A DNA stretch of 64,000 bases, taken from Geosiphon pyriformis. Lineage: Eukaryota; Glomeromycota; Glomeromycetes; Archaeosporales; Geosiphonaceae. The stretch spans positions 328,459 to 392,458 of the forward strand of contig JAAOMT010000009.1 of NCBI GenBank assembly GCA_016748015.1, given 5' to 3'. The translations under genes were made by a program, and so were the position numbers. Below the pieces are notes generated by a model. That model did no database searches, was not told the DNA's origin, and saw nothing but the letters and a program-made list of their open reading frames with translations. Positions 10,757 through 23,318 of this stretch are shown here, piece by piece. Numbering within the stretch: the stretch's first letter is position 1; the number at the start of each line of letters is the position of its first letter.

Positions 10757-13700
10757 AAGGCGGTAAGAGAAAAGGAATTGTAAAAGATTGTTGAGTTAAA
10801 GGATAGAATCAATGAATGAGAATCTCCTCTATACAATAAGTATTGCCACTTCTATGAAAGGGAATCTACGCTCGAACAAATGTGATCATTAAAGGAAAGC
10901 GAAAATATTTGAATGAAGAAAAGAAATCATGACAGCTGGTGGGATTTTTATACACCGCTAATGTGTTACAAAAAGTTTTCAAAGTGTCTTTGTATGTTTG
11001 CAGTTAACATATAGAATTTAACGATAATCACTTTTAAAGTTAAGGTCTATTAAATTTTTAAAAAATACTGCATGATCTGTTATCCAGTTGGCCAAATTTG
11101 GCCTACAGTTACATTACTCAATTTTCCTGTTTTGGGATCGGTGGTAATACATGTATTAATTTACATTTTAGGGAGAACATTTTTTTTGTCTGTCGCCATT
11201 GGGAAATTTGTAATGCTATACATGTACCATGTCTTGATTTAAAATTTTATGTTATTTTACATCCTGATATCTATCAAGAAATAGAAAGTGTTGACCATAA
11301 TTAAAATTTAGGTAACTTTTGAAAGAGGAATTTACGAATTAGTTTTTGCATCAAGAGATCCATTGGGTATAGAAAAAGTCCCAAAGAATTATCATTTTAA
11401 CTTTGAAGTAAAAAAGCGATTAATAGATCTAATCTTTGGAGGGGAAAGGGGAATTTGAAACTTTTCGAGTAGTTATAGGGAATATGTCTTGTTTCTATCC
11501 ATCTTGTTAGATACTATATAAATGATTGATTAATATTGAATAAAATTATTTTAATAATTAAGTAATTTAATTTTAATAGAAAGTTCAAAATATTTTCAAG
11601 TCTATAAAATTCATCATATCTTTTATTAATCGACCTGATCACAACACGGTCGATTACTGGAAACTGATTAATACTTGCACGCCAATAATGGGATCTTACC
11701 AATAATGTACTACAAAAAGCAAAAAAATGTTATGCAGATTCTCAACAAGTATTAAACCTTAAAAATACCACAAAATATAAAAATTTATTAATGAAACTAG
11801 CCTTAAATTTCTTTTAATTTGAAATTATTCAGATTTTTTATTCTGTGCCCAGTCAATTTTTAGCAGACAAATCTACTGCAGTTTGTCCGAGAAAGTTTAA
11901 TGTAACTTTTGTGTTTCATGAAAAAGTATATTTCGACTTTAGAAAAAAAAAAAAAAAAACTATTCATGTGATTTTTCCTTTTAAGGAAAACAGCATTACG
12001 GGGAAACTTTTTGCCTCAAATTTTTTAGTTTTAAAAAAAATGTTTAATGAAATTAAAAATAACTATTTTTTTTGAAGGTTTAGTTCAAAAGTTTGTATAA
12101 AGAAATAAGAAATTTATTGTAACCATTATTTAAAACGATATCAAAAAAAAAAACAATTTCAATGAAACCATTTTTTGTATCCAAGAAAATATCTCCCTGA
12201 TACCTGATTCAGTCAATTTTTCAGGAAAACATCGAAATGCTGTTTATCTTTTTTTGGCCTCATTGTTGCCGGACTGATTTCATTGGAATTCATAGCGGGC
12301 ATGTAACAGTGATATTAGTTGCGTTTTATTTTTTATATTGGTATTACAACAGCATAAAACCGATCAAAAAAAAAAAAACCGCCAAACTTTTTAATTAATT
12401 TTCGTCATACTTTTTTTTAGATTCTCGTTGTTTCATTTTATGAATATCAAATGTTCACAATCTTGTTCTACTAATAACCATTGCTACACAAGATCCATTC
12501 GGATAGGCAACATGAAGAAAAGAAGGAAATCATCCCTCTTCATGAATACATGAATACGCACCAATGTCGCTGATTGCTGTCAAATTAATGATTTTCATGA
12601 TACATCCACTGTATGCACACTCAAAATGGAAAACAAAATAGGTTTAAAGACTTCTTGATGTTAAATTTATTTTTCTTTAAATCAATATATCTCGAATGAA
12701 TCAATTTAACAAAAGAGTTAAATTTAAATTTAACCCCTTTGAATCAGTAATGATCCTAAAAATAATAATCATAATCATAATCATAATCATAATCATAATG
12801 ATAATCATAAAAATTATCACACTTGAGAAAATTTTAAAGTTTAATGTCTTTGTAAATGAAAAGAAAAAACTCTTGATAATGATAAAGTTTGGATAAATAA
12901 ATATATGAAAACATGGTATTTGATTTAATAAAAAAGATGGAAATGTATATATATCTTTACTAAATTGAGAAACATTTTTTTTTAAAAAAAAAAATGTCAC
13001 GATTCCACTACATTCTCAAAAACATATATACAGTACCTATTAAAGCATGAAATGAATTAAAATTAATAAGATATTAAAATGGATTAGGTAAATTACACCA
13101 GAAAGATTTCCTAAAAAGACTTTTTTTTTTTGATATGATACACCAATAAATCGCAATCTTTGTCGTTTTAATTATTAAAGTTTTTTTCTACTTTTTTAAG
13201 TTAATTGAAAATTTAAAAGGCGCAATCATTTTTTTTCATTACACATCGTTTTCGACCTCTCATTACATACATAAAAATATATATATATATATAATATAAA
13301 ACCTATCAATGTTTAGATTTCACTGTGATTAAAAGATCCTAATAAATCCTAAAGACCTGCATTTCTTAAAAATATACAAGATGTTATGCAAAGGATAAGG
13401 GGTTGAATTAATTTGAATCAGTTGTTATTTTTCTGGCTAGTGATCTCTTAATGATAAATACAAACACTTTTTTGGAATTACAATTCGGATCGGGAACCAT
13501 TATTTTAAGAGAAGACGACATCAAAATTAAGACGGTCAGAATTAAATATTGTACAACCATCATCACCCACATGATTTAACCTCTTGTTTTCTTGATGTAT
13601 AAAATTATGTGCAGATTGCAAGTTGCTTAAAAAAATATTTTTGATCAAAACTGTGATAGCTCTTGATTGCCCACTAACCAATTTCTATATCTTTAATAGA

Positions 13701-14470
13701 AATCTAATGTTACAGTCATAATTTAATGGACTTGCTCTAAAAATTAATTGGTGCAATCGTGTTCATTCTTGTTTTCTAAGAAAAAGTTTTTAAATCTCGT
13801 AATTGATTTTTTTTAGGAAATTTTTCAAAGATAGAAATTAATGATTACACTAGCGTGACATTGTATTTCCCATTTAAGACGAAACTTTTCTTTGGTGCAA
13901 AAAGTTGCAAAAGCCTAGTTCTCAAAATGAATTCAATGTGCTCAAACTTTGAGATATTTTAATTTGTAACCGGTCTTTGGGATTTAAATTTATGAATAAC
14001 TTGAAAAACCGATATCTTCAAAGGTTATCGTATATGCAATTTTTTCTTTCTGGTTTGGCGCGTCATATAGCCTATAGTCTTTCTTACATACTGTGTGTGT
14101 GTGTCTACTTTCAAAGGTTATATAGTAGCTAGCATTTTTCCTTGTCAAATTTACCAAATAATTTTTTCAATCATACAAGTGAGCGTTTAATTTTTAGTAT
14201 TCAAATCTCATCTCATGGACAGACCTGATTCAGAAAATCAATTTTTTGAGTGACTCTTTTAAAATCAAGATTTTTTGTTGAATCTTTTATTTTAGAAAAA
14301 TTAATCATTTCCCAATGTTTCTTTTCAATGAGTAGTTTACTTGGTTGAGTTCTTGTATTAAAATACTTCAAATAGATGTAATAGTCCATAATGAAATTGT
14401 AAAAACTGTCAATTTGATACATCTATTAGGGCCAAAGGTCTTTCCTATTATATAATAATAATAATTATTA
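10755..14470. other. Long AT-rich spacer with microsatellites
   Basis: No gene was recognised. Small repeats are visible: an ATAATC-type run at about 12760-12805, an AT run near 13277-13293, a GT run near 14090-14103 and ATA/TTA tracts near 14445-14475. Open stretches at 11098-11304, 11845-12075 and 12696-13000 have low-complexity translations. Confidence 0.4.
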
Positions 14471-16133
14471 TTATTGCTGTTGTATAATAAGCTTGGGTTT
14501 CAGCGTTGCTATTTCCTTGAGACAAGTGCCCATTAAGACCCCAAAGTATACTTTACCATCTTTTTTATTTGGGTTGTATATATTACTTGCAGCGCAATTC
14601 TATTTATATATCAAAAAAAATATATATATTTGATAATTTGCGTTTTATTATCATTTAAACCAAAGTGTACTTACACTATTTTCCTTGAAACCATCCTGAC
14701 TTCTACATTGATAGCTTCGATCATTTTCTTCGTCGTACCAATATTCCGTGGGACAATGGGTATAACTCAAAGAAGCGGAAAAATTCATTTTCGGCCAGTC
14801 GATTATCGGATCATCAGGACGAGTAGCACGCAACACTTGTAACTTTTTCATGTGAATGAGTTGATTAATAAATCCAACAAATTTTTGATTACCAATACGG
14901 GGTTGTCCATATGTATACACAACTATTATTTGATCTGGATATTTTGCTAAAAATGCTAAAGCCGCCAGTACTGCAAAAGCTTCAGAATTTGTAAAGAGGA
15001 GTTAGTGAATGGAAATAAAAGTCTTTGAAACAGGGATTGATATTCATTTTACCTCCTCCCAGCCTATGTCCAATAAAACGAACGATTGCATTTACATTGT
15101 TCTTCATAATCTCTTCTACCCTTTCCAAAAACTCTTGCTGCGCAGTAAGCCATGTCCTATACATTGCTGCATTGACCCGTTCTTTTTCCCAATATTTGTA
15201 GATCTTTGAATGAAATTTTCTTTCATCAAGAGATGATGGATACTCTATATACGAGATAGCTCTATTTTTGATATATTCTTTTAAATCTGACTCTCGACCA
15301 CCAAATGCAATGATGATTGCTTGCCAATTCGGATCGTTAGTGACTATGAAAAAACTCTTTGATAAGTAAAATAAATGTTTAAATAGTAATGGAAAAAAAG
15401 AAAAAAGAAAACCTTTTTAATTACCAAAATATTTTAGCGTTACTTGAGATGGCTGGCAATAAGCGGTGTTAGCCATTTTGGCATACATGACCAGATTCTT
15501 AAAAATTCCGTCATTCTTGCTTAGCAAACTGCGATCCTTGTTCTGATCATCAATCGACTCCTTGATATTCTCTATAAGGTTGTATAGGCTTGAAATTTTA
15601 TAATTATCCTCCCTTATTTCAGGGACTTTTCTATCAATTTCTGGCTCAAGATTTTGGTCTGAGATGATTTCATAATTGACGGCTGAAAGAAATCAACATA
15701 AAGCGTAAACAGGTGCAATAATGATTCTCTCTTGAATAAAGTAAGACTCACAGGTCATTAGAGGTGTGGCTTCTGTATAAAGATTATCATTTGAGAGAGT
15801 AGTTTCCGGTAAAATATACGGTGAAGAATCATTTTCAATAATTGGTAGTTGCTCCTCCTGAATCACCGGATTTTGCATGATAACTGCCGAGTCGCTTTCT
15901 TTGATCGAATTCTCGATACTAGGAAATTCTGATGAAGAATCAAAAAATTCATTTCGGTATGATGTGGAAATAGGCTCAAAGGACATATCATTTTGCATTA
16001 TTATATCATTTGTTAATTCTCTTTCTTGGTAAATTCCCAAAACTGGATTTGCCGTAACATTTGATTTTTCTAAAACTAAAATTAAAATATAATAAGCTAA
16101 AAAAATTGACCAAATAAATTTCAAATGCCACAT
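14471..16133 (-). CDS. Class-3 lipase homologue lacking the catalytic serine (GHRLGG)
   Basis: Five exons on the minus strand keep frame: 16133-15752, 15682-15425, 15343-15053, 14970-14675 and 14599-14471 (about 451 aa). The start chosen, MWHLKFIWSIFLAYYILILV, begins a signal peptide or anchor; an in-frame ATG at 16235 is the alternative. An acidic, Asn/Ser-rich stretch follows, and then the lipase-3 fold. NLVMYAKMANTAYC is the entry helix, FIGHRLGG is the nucleophile elbow, VYTYGQPRIGN is the core strand, RATRPDDP holds the expected Asp, and SYTHCPTEYWY holds the expected His. The elbow should be GHSLGG, but the Ser codon is AGG (Arg). The ending VYFGVLMGTC matches the paralogues at 21844-23318 and 49355-50732. 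The protein is probably secreted and not a hydrolase in the usual sense. It could be a pseudoenzyme or an early pseudogene, although every splice site and frame is otherwise intact. Confidence 0.8.
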
Positions 16134-17514
16134 TTGTTTGTAATCATTGTTTTTTGATATATCAATCATTTGAAGAAAATCTTTGCTGAAAATAAAAAAT
16201 TTCGCGTAAAATGTCTGTAAAATGATAGCAAGCATTTTTAATCCCTATAACTAAAAAAAAAACATTGAAACACCAAATTGACAGTTTCGAAAAGAAAATC
16301 TACTAAGCTAATATATAGATATTTTCATCTTCAAAAAGATATGATTTCCTGATCGATAATTTTATTTACGTTTCGAGAAGCACAAATGATGATGATCCAA
16401 GTTTGTTATCATTAAACAAAAAAAGTTCGGCGAAATATCAAACTAAAAATCTTCCACAATTGGTGTGGAAAATCCGAATCAAAACTAAAATGCTTATGTG
16501 CTTTATTAAAAAATAGGTCAACCAGACCTTAAGCTTGAAAATCAGAGTTCATTCTTCTCCTAAATGTTTTTCATTTAGAAATATCCGATTTTTTTTGTTT
16601 ATATATTATTATTTCAAACTGCAAACCAAGAAAAATCCCAGGCTCATACAAAATTTGATGATTTATTCAAATGAGAAAAACATTATCATATTTTTAATTA
16701 AATAAAGTAGTGAGTAAGGGGTGAGGCTTTGAACCAAAAAATTTTAATTGATGAAAGAAGGAAGAAAGAAAGGAAAAAAGGAAGGAAGATGGGAAGATGG
16801 GATTACAATGATGACATTTTTTGCAAAAAAGATAAAGGGGAAATATCTAAAATATAAAACTTTTCTTCCATAGAAATATTTGTTTGTTTGCAAATGACTT
16901 AATTTCGGTCTAAAAATGTGTAACACCCTATTATTTATATCAATCATATCTTTGTTACAATTTGATTTACGAGATATCTTAAAAACCCCTGTTATTCTAA
17001 AAACTGAAACCTCATATTGATAATTTTTTTAAAAAGTTTATTCTAATTTCGGAATTGTTTCCAAAAATATGAGTAATATTGCTGGTGAGTCATATTTTCA
17101 ATTATCTAATTCTGGAATTGCAAAATAATTAGTAATTTTAACAAAAACCTTTTGATTATTTTGAAACCCTTTTCTCTTCTTAAATCATTGATGTTAAGGG
17201 CCTTCTTTTACAAAAGAAGTCTTTTGCTGATGAAATTTATTCGTTTCCAAGTATTTCAAAACACTTCATCCATAATTCTCTTTTTGAAAATTAGATTCTA
17301 TATTTCAAATTCCAATGGCTTATTAACTTCTTTCTAATGGCACACTCAAAATCAGTTAGGTTTTCACCTGAATTTTTCTTAAAGTTGCCAAAAACTGTTT
17401 TTCTTTATTGTTGAAAAAAATAAAAAAGCTTCTTTAAATATAATCCAGGAGATTTTTTATTAAAGACACCTTACTACAAACATTATAATATCCTCCATAT
17501 AAAACTAATATGAA
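16134..17514. other. Spacer without a gene
   Basis: AT-rich DNA. A purine-rich GAAG/GGAA tract lies at about 16750-16800. The open stretches at 16744-16947 and 17152-17337 are short and unsupported. Confidence 0.4.
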
Positions 17515-18140
17515 GTTTAGCCTCCTTCTGGGTTTATACGCTACGAGTACTATCCCAATAAAGATCTTTTAAGGCAGTTTTTTTTGCCACCATTCCTTCA
17601 CTTTTTTCTCAAATTATGCTTCGAAACAGCCCAACTATCCTCAATGGAAATATGGTCTGGGCTATATGATGGACATGGGAGAACACAAAGAAAATCTTGC
17701 TTGCAGGTCATACTACACATTATTAATGGAGGTGAGGGACATATCTGAGCAGAATGACAATGTAGCCAAGCCTTGAGAGCTTGTTCCGGACAGTTTATTT
17801 GCCAACTTCGAACCCTGCCGTTTTTGCAAAGCAGGGCGAAATAGCGTTGACAGGAGCAAAGGTTAATTTGGCGATTTCGGCTGCATTGCGATGATTATTG
17901 CGTCAAAAGTAATTAAAGACTTCACGGTTCAATTTTACGGGGGTTAGAGTGCATTAGGTAGGTGAAAAAATAAGTGACGGCAGGAAGAAATGAGAGTTAA
18001 GTGACATCAGGGGTAACCCAAAATAACATTTAGACGTCAGCCTTTTCTGCAAGAAGATTGGTAAGGTGACAAATTTTGCTAATGGCGTTGCCGCCATTAC
18101 TTTCGGTCAGGACTTTAGCATATTTTCCTTCCGTCATATT
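17515..18140 (-). mobile_element. Decayed Tc1/mariner-type transposon, copy 2 (internally deleted)
   Basis: This stretch is collinear with 905-1905: the same GCCACCA...CTTTTTTCTCAAA block, the same motif region reading YSPDHISIEDSWAV on the minus strand (compare HSPDLNPVGL in copy 1), and the same 3' part with CGTCAGCCTTTTCTG. The part corresponding to about 1170-1480 of copy 1, which carries FSDKT, is missing. No usable open frame remains. It is a degenerate non-autonomous remnant. Confidence 0.7.
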
Positions 18141-18582
18141 GCAACCTTGGAAATAGAAAAAAGTGGTCAGCGGTTATGAGCTTCCGGGAGGATATATGCA
18201 ATATCCCCTTGCAAACTTTTTCTCAAGTGAATTTCCCTGAGAAAAATTTCACTGATCATCTCGTAACATAATTGGATAAAAGCAAGTCATCATATGTGCA
18301 AAGATGCAGTAAATTAAATACGACATATTAATTCTTTTGAACGCAAAAGAAAACATAAACATTACCCTACTTTTTTGGTTGCAATACATGGATGCATGCA
18401 TGCAAAATTGTTAATTTTACTCACATATTATTAAAAGGTGGTAGTTCAACAGGGGATTCTGGTTGTATAAACTTGGTCAAAGCGTCTTGAGTGAATGTTA
18501 AAGGTTAGGCTTATGAGCTGTCACTATTTTATCTTTGAAGGATCTTAGGAATTATTTTCGAGATAAAGAAAAATAAATTATA
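18141..18582. other. Upstream region of the kelch gene
   Basis: No gene was recognised. It probably contains the promoter and 5' UTR of the gene starting at 18583, and AT-rich runs lie just before the start codon. Confidence 0.35.
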
Positions 18583-20405
18583 ATGGAAATAATAAAAACA
18601 ATACGTATTTATATACATAAAAGAATAAAAATTATCATTTTACTTTTTTTTTTCCTATCAACAACCATTTTAGCTCAAAAACAATCAGAAACCTCATCTT
18701 CTATATCTCAAAAACAAGTACAACTATCAGGTCGTTTCGGCCATTGTTCATTTACCTATAAATCAAGATTCTACGTTTTTGGTGGCTGGGACAACAAAAC
18801 AGAAAATGACGGCTTAAGCACTACCCCATTTTTTTATTTCACACCTCTTCCTCTGACCACGAAACTTCCAATTTCATGGACATTTCTCAACACCGAAAAT
18901 GCAACAAGTGTTGGGGCTGCTGCTTGTGTGGTGACACCATCAGGTTACTTTTTAGCTCTGGGAGGAATGATTTCACAAAGCTCAGGGGATGAAAAAGTGT
19001 CAACACAAATATTTGATTTGAATCGTGAAATTTGGATCGATTGGAGAAACCTTTTGGTATCTGCGTATCCTGGTTTTGGGTTAAATCCGAAAGCGACATT
19101 GATTTCGAAAAATTTTGTGATGGTTTTTGCCGGGAACACTGGGATCAACGAAGAACGAAAAAGAACACCGATTCAAATTATTTACTTCCTGAATATGAAG
19201 AGTGTCCCGTGGACATGGTCTGAGACTCGTAAAAATGTTGGTGAAATATTTATAATGAAGGAGTCAAGTCGAATTTTTAATAATTTTACCTAAAATTTGA
19301 ACTACTCATTAGGAAACGATAGATGCACCAATCAGCCGTATTTTCGCTTCAGCAAAAGGAAACACTTTTAGTTTTGGTGGCTATTTCACAAGTGAATCAA
19401 TTAGTACAAACATCACCGGTAACAATTATTCAAATAAAACTTTTATAACAAACCTGAAGAATTATTTTGTTTCACCCGACATTACACTTCCTTATGGTAT
19501 ACGAGAAGGAGCAGTTGGAGTTTGGAATTCGACAATGTTTTTGATTGGTTTTAGCGGATTTTCCGGAACTCCGAGTGTTAATGTATTCCCTTTGAATCTG
19601 GAGACGATGAAGTGGGACAAGAATATTTCATTTCCGATGATACAAAGTCGCTCAATTTCTTCTTTTGCACAGGTTGATGGATCCGATGGCATTTTGGTTA
19701 GTAATTCTCTGATAAACTTTTTTGCGAAGCTGGCACATTTTAAAACTCATTATATTTAATTGCTGAATAAAGATATATGGTGGATGCCCACTGATTAATA
19801 CAATATCACAATGCGGAACTCCTTTTTCAAGCATCGCGGTCTTTAATATGTCAACATTAACATGGTCAACAGAATATAATCTTCCGTTGGATCAGGTGAC
19901 TTCTTTGAAAGATTTCAAAATCCCCTTGATCAATGGATTTGATATGAACATAGTGGAGGAAAACGAAACAATTCACCCGAACCTAAATTCCACACAACAA
20001 TCCGCCTCTGACAATCCGGGTGACTATAAGATGTCAAGAGGAGTTGTGGCAGTCATCTCATCTTTAATAACTCTAATAATATGTGTAGGAATATTCTTTT
20101 TATGGTATTATTTACAATCACGAACATCAGTACCGAATTTCGAAGTGCCCGCACTAGCTTATACCAAAAATAGAAGTAAACGAGCACCAGGCTCCCTCAG
20201 AGGTCAAACTCCAAGTTTAGAAGAATTGACCCCCACAAATAATAGGGATTTTTTAGGGGATGGGCTTTCTAAAAAGTTGGGTATAGACAAGAGCTTGGGA
20301 TTGAGCAATAAAAGACCACACAGCGAGATTATGGCCGGGTATCAGGATTGGGGAAGGGGTTTGGTATCTTCTAATCGCCAAGCTACCTATGACATCATTA
20401 TTTAA
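18583..20405 (+). CDS. Type-I membrane kelch-repeat protein
   Basis: Three exons: 18583-19240, 19323-19696 and 19773-20405 (about 554 aa). The N-terminus is hydrophobic (IKIIILLFFFLSTTILA) and acts as a signal peptide. Kelch-type blades follow, seen as FYVFGGWDN, FLALGGMIS, FSFGGYFT, FLIGFSGFSG and ILIYGGCP. Near the C-terminus VVAVISSLITLIICVGIFFL is a single membrane segment. A roughly 100-residue basic, Ser/Pro-containing cytoplasmic tail follows it. Kelch blades form beta-propellers that bind proteins or sugars, so an extracellular propeller on a stalk is the inferred topology. The first intron's exact borders are uncertain: the donor after 19240 and acceptor at 19322 give KNVDAPISR, and an acceptor six codons earlier is less consistent. 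Many fungal proteins of this type exist without known ligand. Confidence 0.8.
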
Positions 20406-21843
20406 AATTTCTATGCAAAAGTTTTAATAGCTGCTGAAAAATAGTTAAAGTCAAAAACAACGAGAAAAAATATATTAACTTTCCAAATGGCTGAGACAGT
20501 GTTTGTAACAAAATTCAATATAAATTCTTATTCTAAAATCTTCAAAATCATATATATATATACAAAGACAAAAAAGATTAGAGACAATTAAATTTTAAGC
20601 CTATAGACAATATTCTAGAAATTCGAGTCTTAAAATTATAAAACTGAGAATCCGTCAACCAAAGAAGCTACCAACATAAATGATAAATATAGCTTGTTTT
20701 TCAATTTTTAATTTATAGGATCTTTTACGTGAATACTTTTGACTTGGAATGAAACTCCATGTTTTAGCTGAAGTAAGTTTAAGAAAGTATTCCAAACTAT
20801 ACAAAAAAAAGATTTTTGAATGCTAAATAATTATTTTTAGAAATCTCAGGTAATATCTGATAAAGTTTTCTTAAACGTTACTCTTTGGTTATCATATAAT
20901 TTTTTGAAATTTTTATATTAAAATCAACTTTAAGTTTTTTTGAAACGTCTGGGCATGACAATTAAAAGAAACTTACTTACTTTTTCAAAATCATCTAGAA
21001 AAGTCCCAAGGTTAGCCATATTTTAGTTATCAAGAATGGATCTTGTTTGGAACAAAATCTTGAATTTCAAAGCTTTCTTGCCAATAAAAAATGCAAGTTT
21101 TAATTAAAGAAATTGGAAGCCACATTTTAAATATTTTTATTATGAATATTATTCGGAAGTGATGAGGGTAAAATTTTTCAAAGCTAAAATAAAGCAATCT
21201 GGATTAATGTATGACTAATAAAACAGTGGACTATTATTTCAAAAGTATTATTTTAATTCAAGAATTTTCAAGTCTCGCAGCCTTTTAATCGTTTCACCAA
21301 AATATTTCCAATAAATTCTTTGGGGAATAATACTTTTTTTTTTAGCGTAAATTTCTTCCTTTCCTACTTAGGTAAATTATCGCTTAAAAGACACCTTCAA
21401 ACAAACGCCAAAAAAGGGTTTAAAAATAGAAATCTTTGGAAGATCTTCCAAAAAAATACATGAATTTGAAAAAGGCCTGTCAGTATTGATTGCTGGATTT
21501 TATTGACTAAGCCTCCACTGATCAATTTTAAATTGTTTACGATTAAAAAGCCTGATATATTTGTTTGTAGATATGGAAGCCGGACTAACACTTTTCAGTC
21601 AAAAATGGTTTTACATAATGAAAAGTGGCTAACTACATCAAAGCCAAAAATAGTTCTGAAATTATTCCACGACGATTGCGGTCATACTGAACGGATAATC
21701 ACATACACACACATATATATATATATTAATATATATTCAAGTTACAACGCGTTCTTTTGTAGTTTACAAGCTGAAAAAAGTATTGAAAGAAAGAAACCTT
21801 TCATCACATAAAAAATCATATTTACCCAAGATTTATTATAAAG
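20406..21843. other. Spacer without a recognised gene
   Basis: AT-rich with no family resemblance. An AT dinucleotide run lies near 21714-21730, about 115 bp upstream of the next gene. Confidence 0.4.
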
Positions 21844-23318
21844 ATGTCACTAAATTTCGTCTCTTTTTCCTTAATACCGAGAAAGTCAAATAACCTATTT
21901 TTTTTTCTTTTTTTCTCAACTTATTTTGCTTTATCATTCACTTATTCTACAATTGAAGCAGCTCCTTTCAAAGGATTAGATCTTAATTCTTTAAAAAATT
22001 TTGACTATAAGACATTTGATATTTTCGATTTATCAAAAGACGATGAAAAATACGATTGTAAAAATCGATCTGATAATGAAAATAATCAAGAAAATACAAA
22101 TTCATGTATAATAAGCGAGAATAACAGTAATAATGGTCCCGACCCAGCTGACGATGATGATGCTTCCGAAATATTTTATAATGATTTAGAAGCGCCAATA
22201 TTAGTCACAACAGAAAAGCTTTTGGGAAATCTTACTAAGTTTGCGCATTATGCTCATGCGGCTTATTGTCATGTTGATAAAGTTTCCAATTGGCAATGTG
22301 GAGAAGCATGTGATTCGACACCAGGAACAAAATTGGTTGCAATTATTAATAATCGTCTTAATACTCGAGGTAAGTCATCATTAATCAAATATTTAACAAT
22401 TAGAGTATTTAATACGGAAGAAGAAAATAAAATAAAATAAAATAAATTTTAAAACTTTTATGACAACAAACTCAGCCTATATAGCTGTAAACGACCAAGA
22501 AGAACGCATAATTGTCAGCTACCGTGGGACAGTCCGTACTGATATAATAAATGTTTGGATTGACTTGAAAGTTATACCTGTTAAATACCCTGGCGTGATA
22601 AATGCTAAGGTTCACTCTGGATTTCTCGAGGGACATGAATTAATGAAAGATGATGTTACAAAACATGTTCAAGACCTATTGAACGCGAATCCAACATATA
22701 CGGTTAGTATTACTGGTCATAGTTTGGGTGGTGGTAAGTTTCAATATACTTTCTCATGTTTTTGGTTTTGTTCTTTTTTATCATTAAATTCATAAAAATA
22801 TTTTTTATTTAAAATGAATCGCAGCCTTTTCAGTTATATCAGCGCTCCACCTTAGGAAGCAAATCACTTCCCTAATCCCAAACAAAAACTTATTCGTATA
22901 CACTTATGGTCAACCAAGAGTCGGAAACGACGCATTTGCTAAATACGTAGATTCCCAAATTTCAATATACCGAATTTCACATACCATTGATAAGATACCA
23001 CATTATCCGCCTCGCTGGTTCGGATATCAACATACGCCAGGTGAGCTTTGGATAAAACATGATGCGGCAGCGATCACCAATGGTACCTTATACTGTCCGG
23101 GAATTGAGAATGAGGTAAATGTTGGAACTCGAAAATACAAATTAAGGAATATAAATATTTAAGCTTTTTAACTTTGAGATATTGATTGAGTTACTAATCT
23201 AATATTGGTTTCTTCTTTTTTTTTATCAAAGCATTGCTCAGACTCAATCAAACGAGTCGATCAAAATGTTAATGCACATACAGGTCCTTATTTTGGGGTG
23301 GTAATGAACGATTGTTAG
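21844..23318 (+). CDS. Secreted class-3 lipase, catalytic triad intact
   Basis: Four exons: 21844-22369, 22476-22733, 22825-23114 and 23232-23318 (about 386 aa). The N-terminus carries FFFLFFSTYFALSFTYSTIEA, too hydrophobic for anything but a signal peptide or anchor, followed by an acidic Asn/Asp-rich linker. The lipase-3 core has KFAHYAHAAYC, IIVSYRGT (oxyanion-loop region), VSITGHSLGG with the nucleophile Ser, FVYTYGQPRVGN, SHTIDKIPHYPP with the Asp and YQHTPGELWI with the His. The end, GPYFGVVMNDC, is shared with the two paralogues. An intron sits in phase 1 directly after the GHSLGG codons, the same place as in the paralogues. Expected role: hydrolysis of acylglycerols or related esters outside the cell or in the secretory path. 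The actual substrate cannot be read from sequence. Confidence 0.9.

Noticed and set aside
12696-13000. Ile/Lys-rich frames on both strands
   Set aside because: They cross the ATAATC repeat and AT-rich DNA, and neither has any supporting feature.
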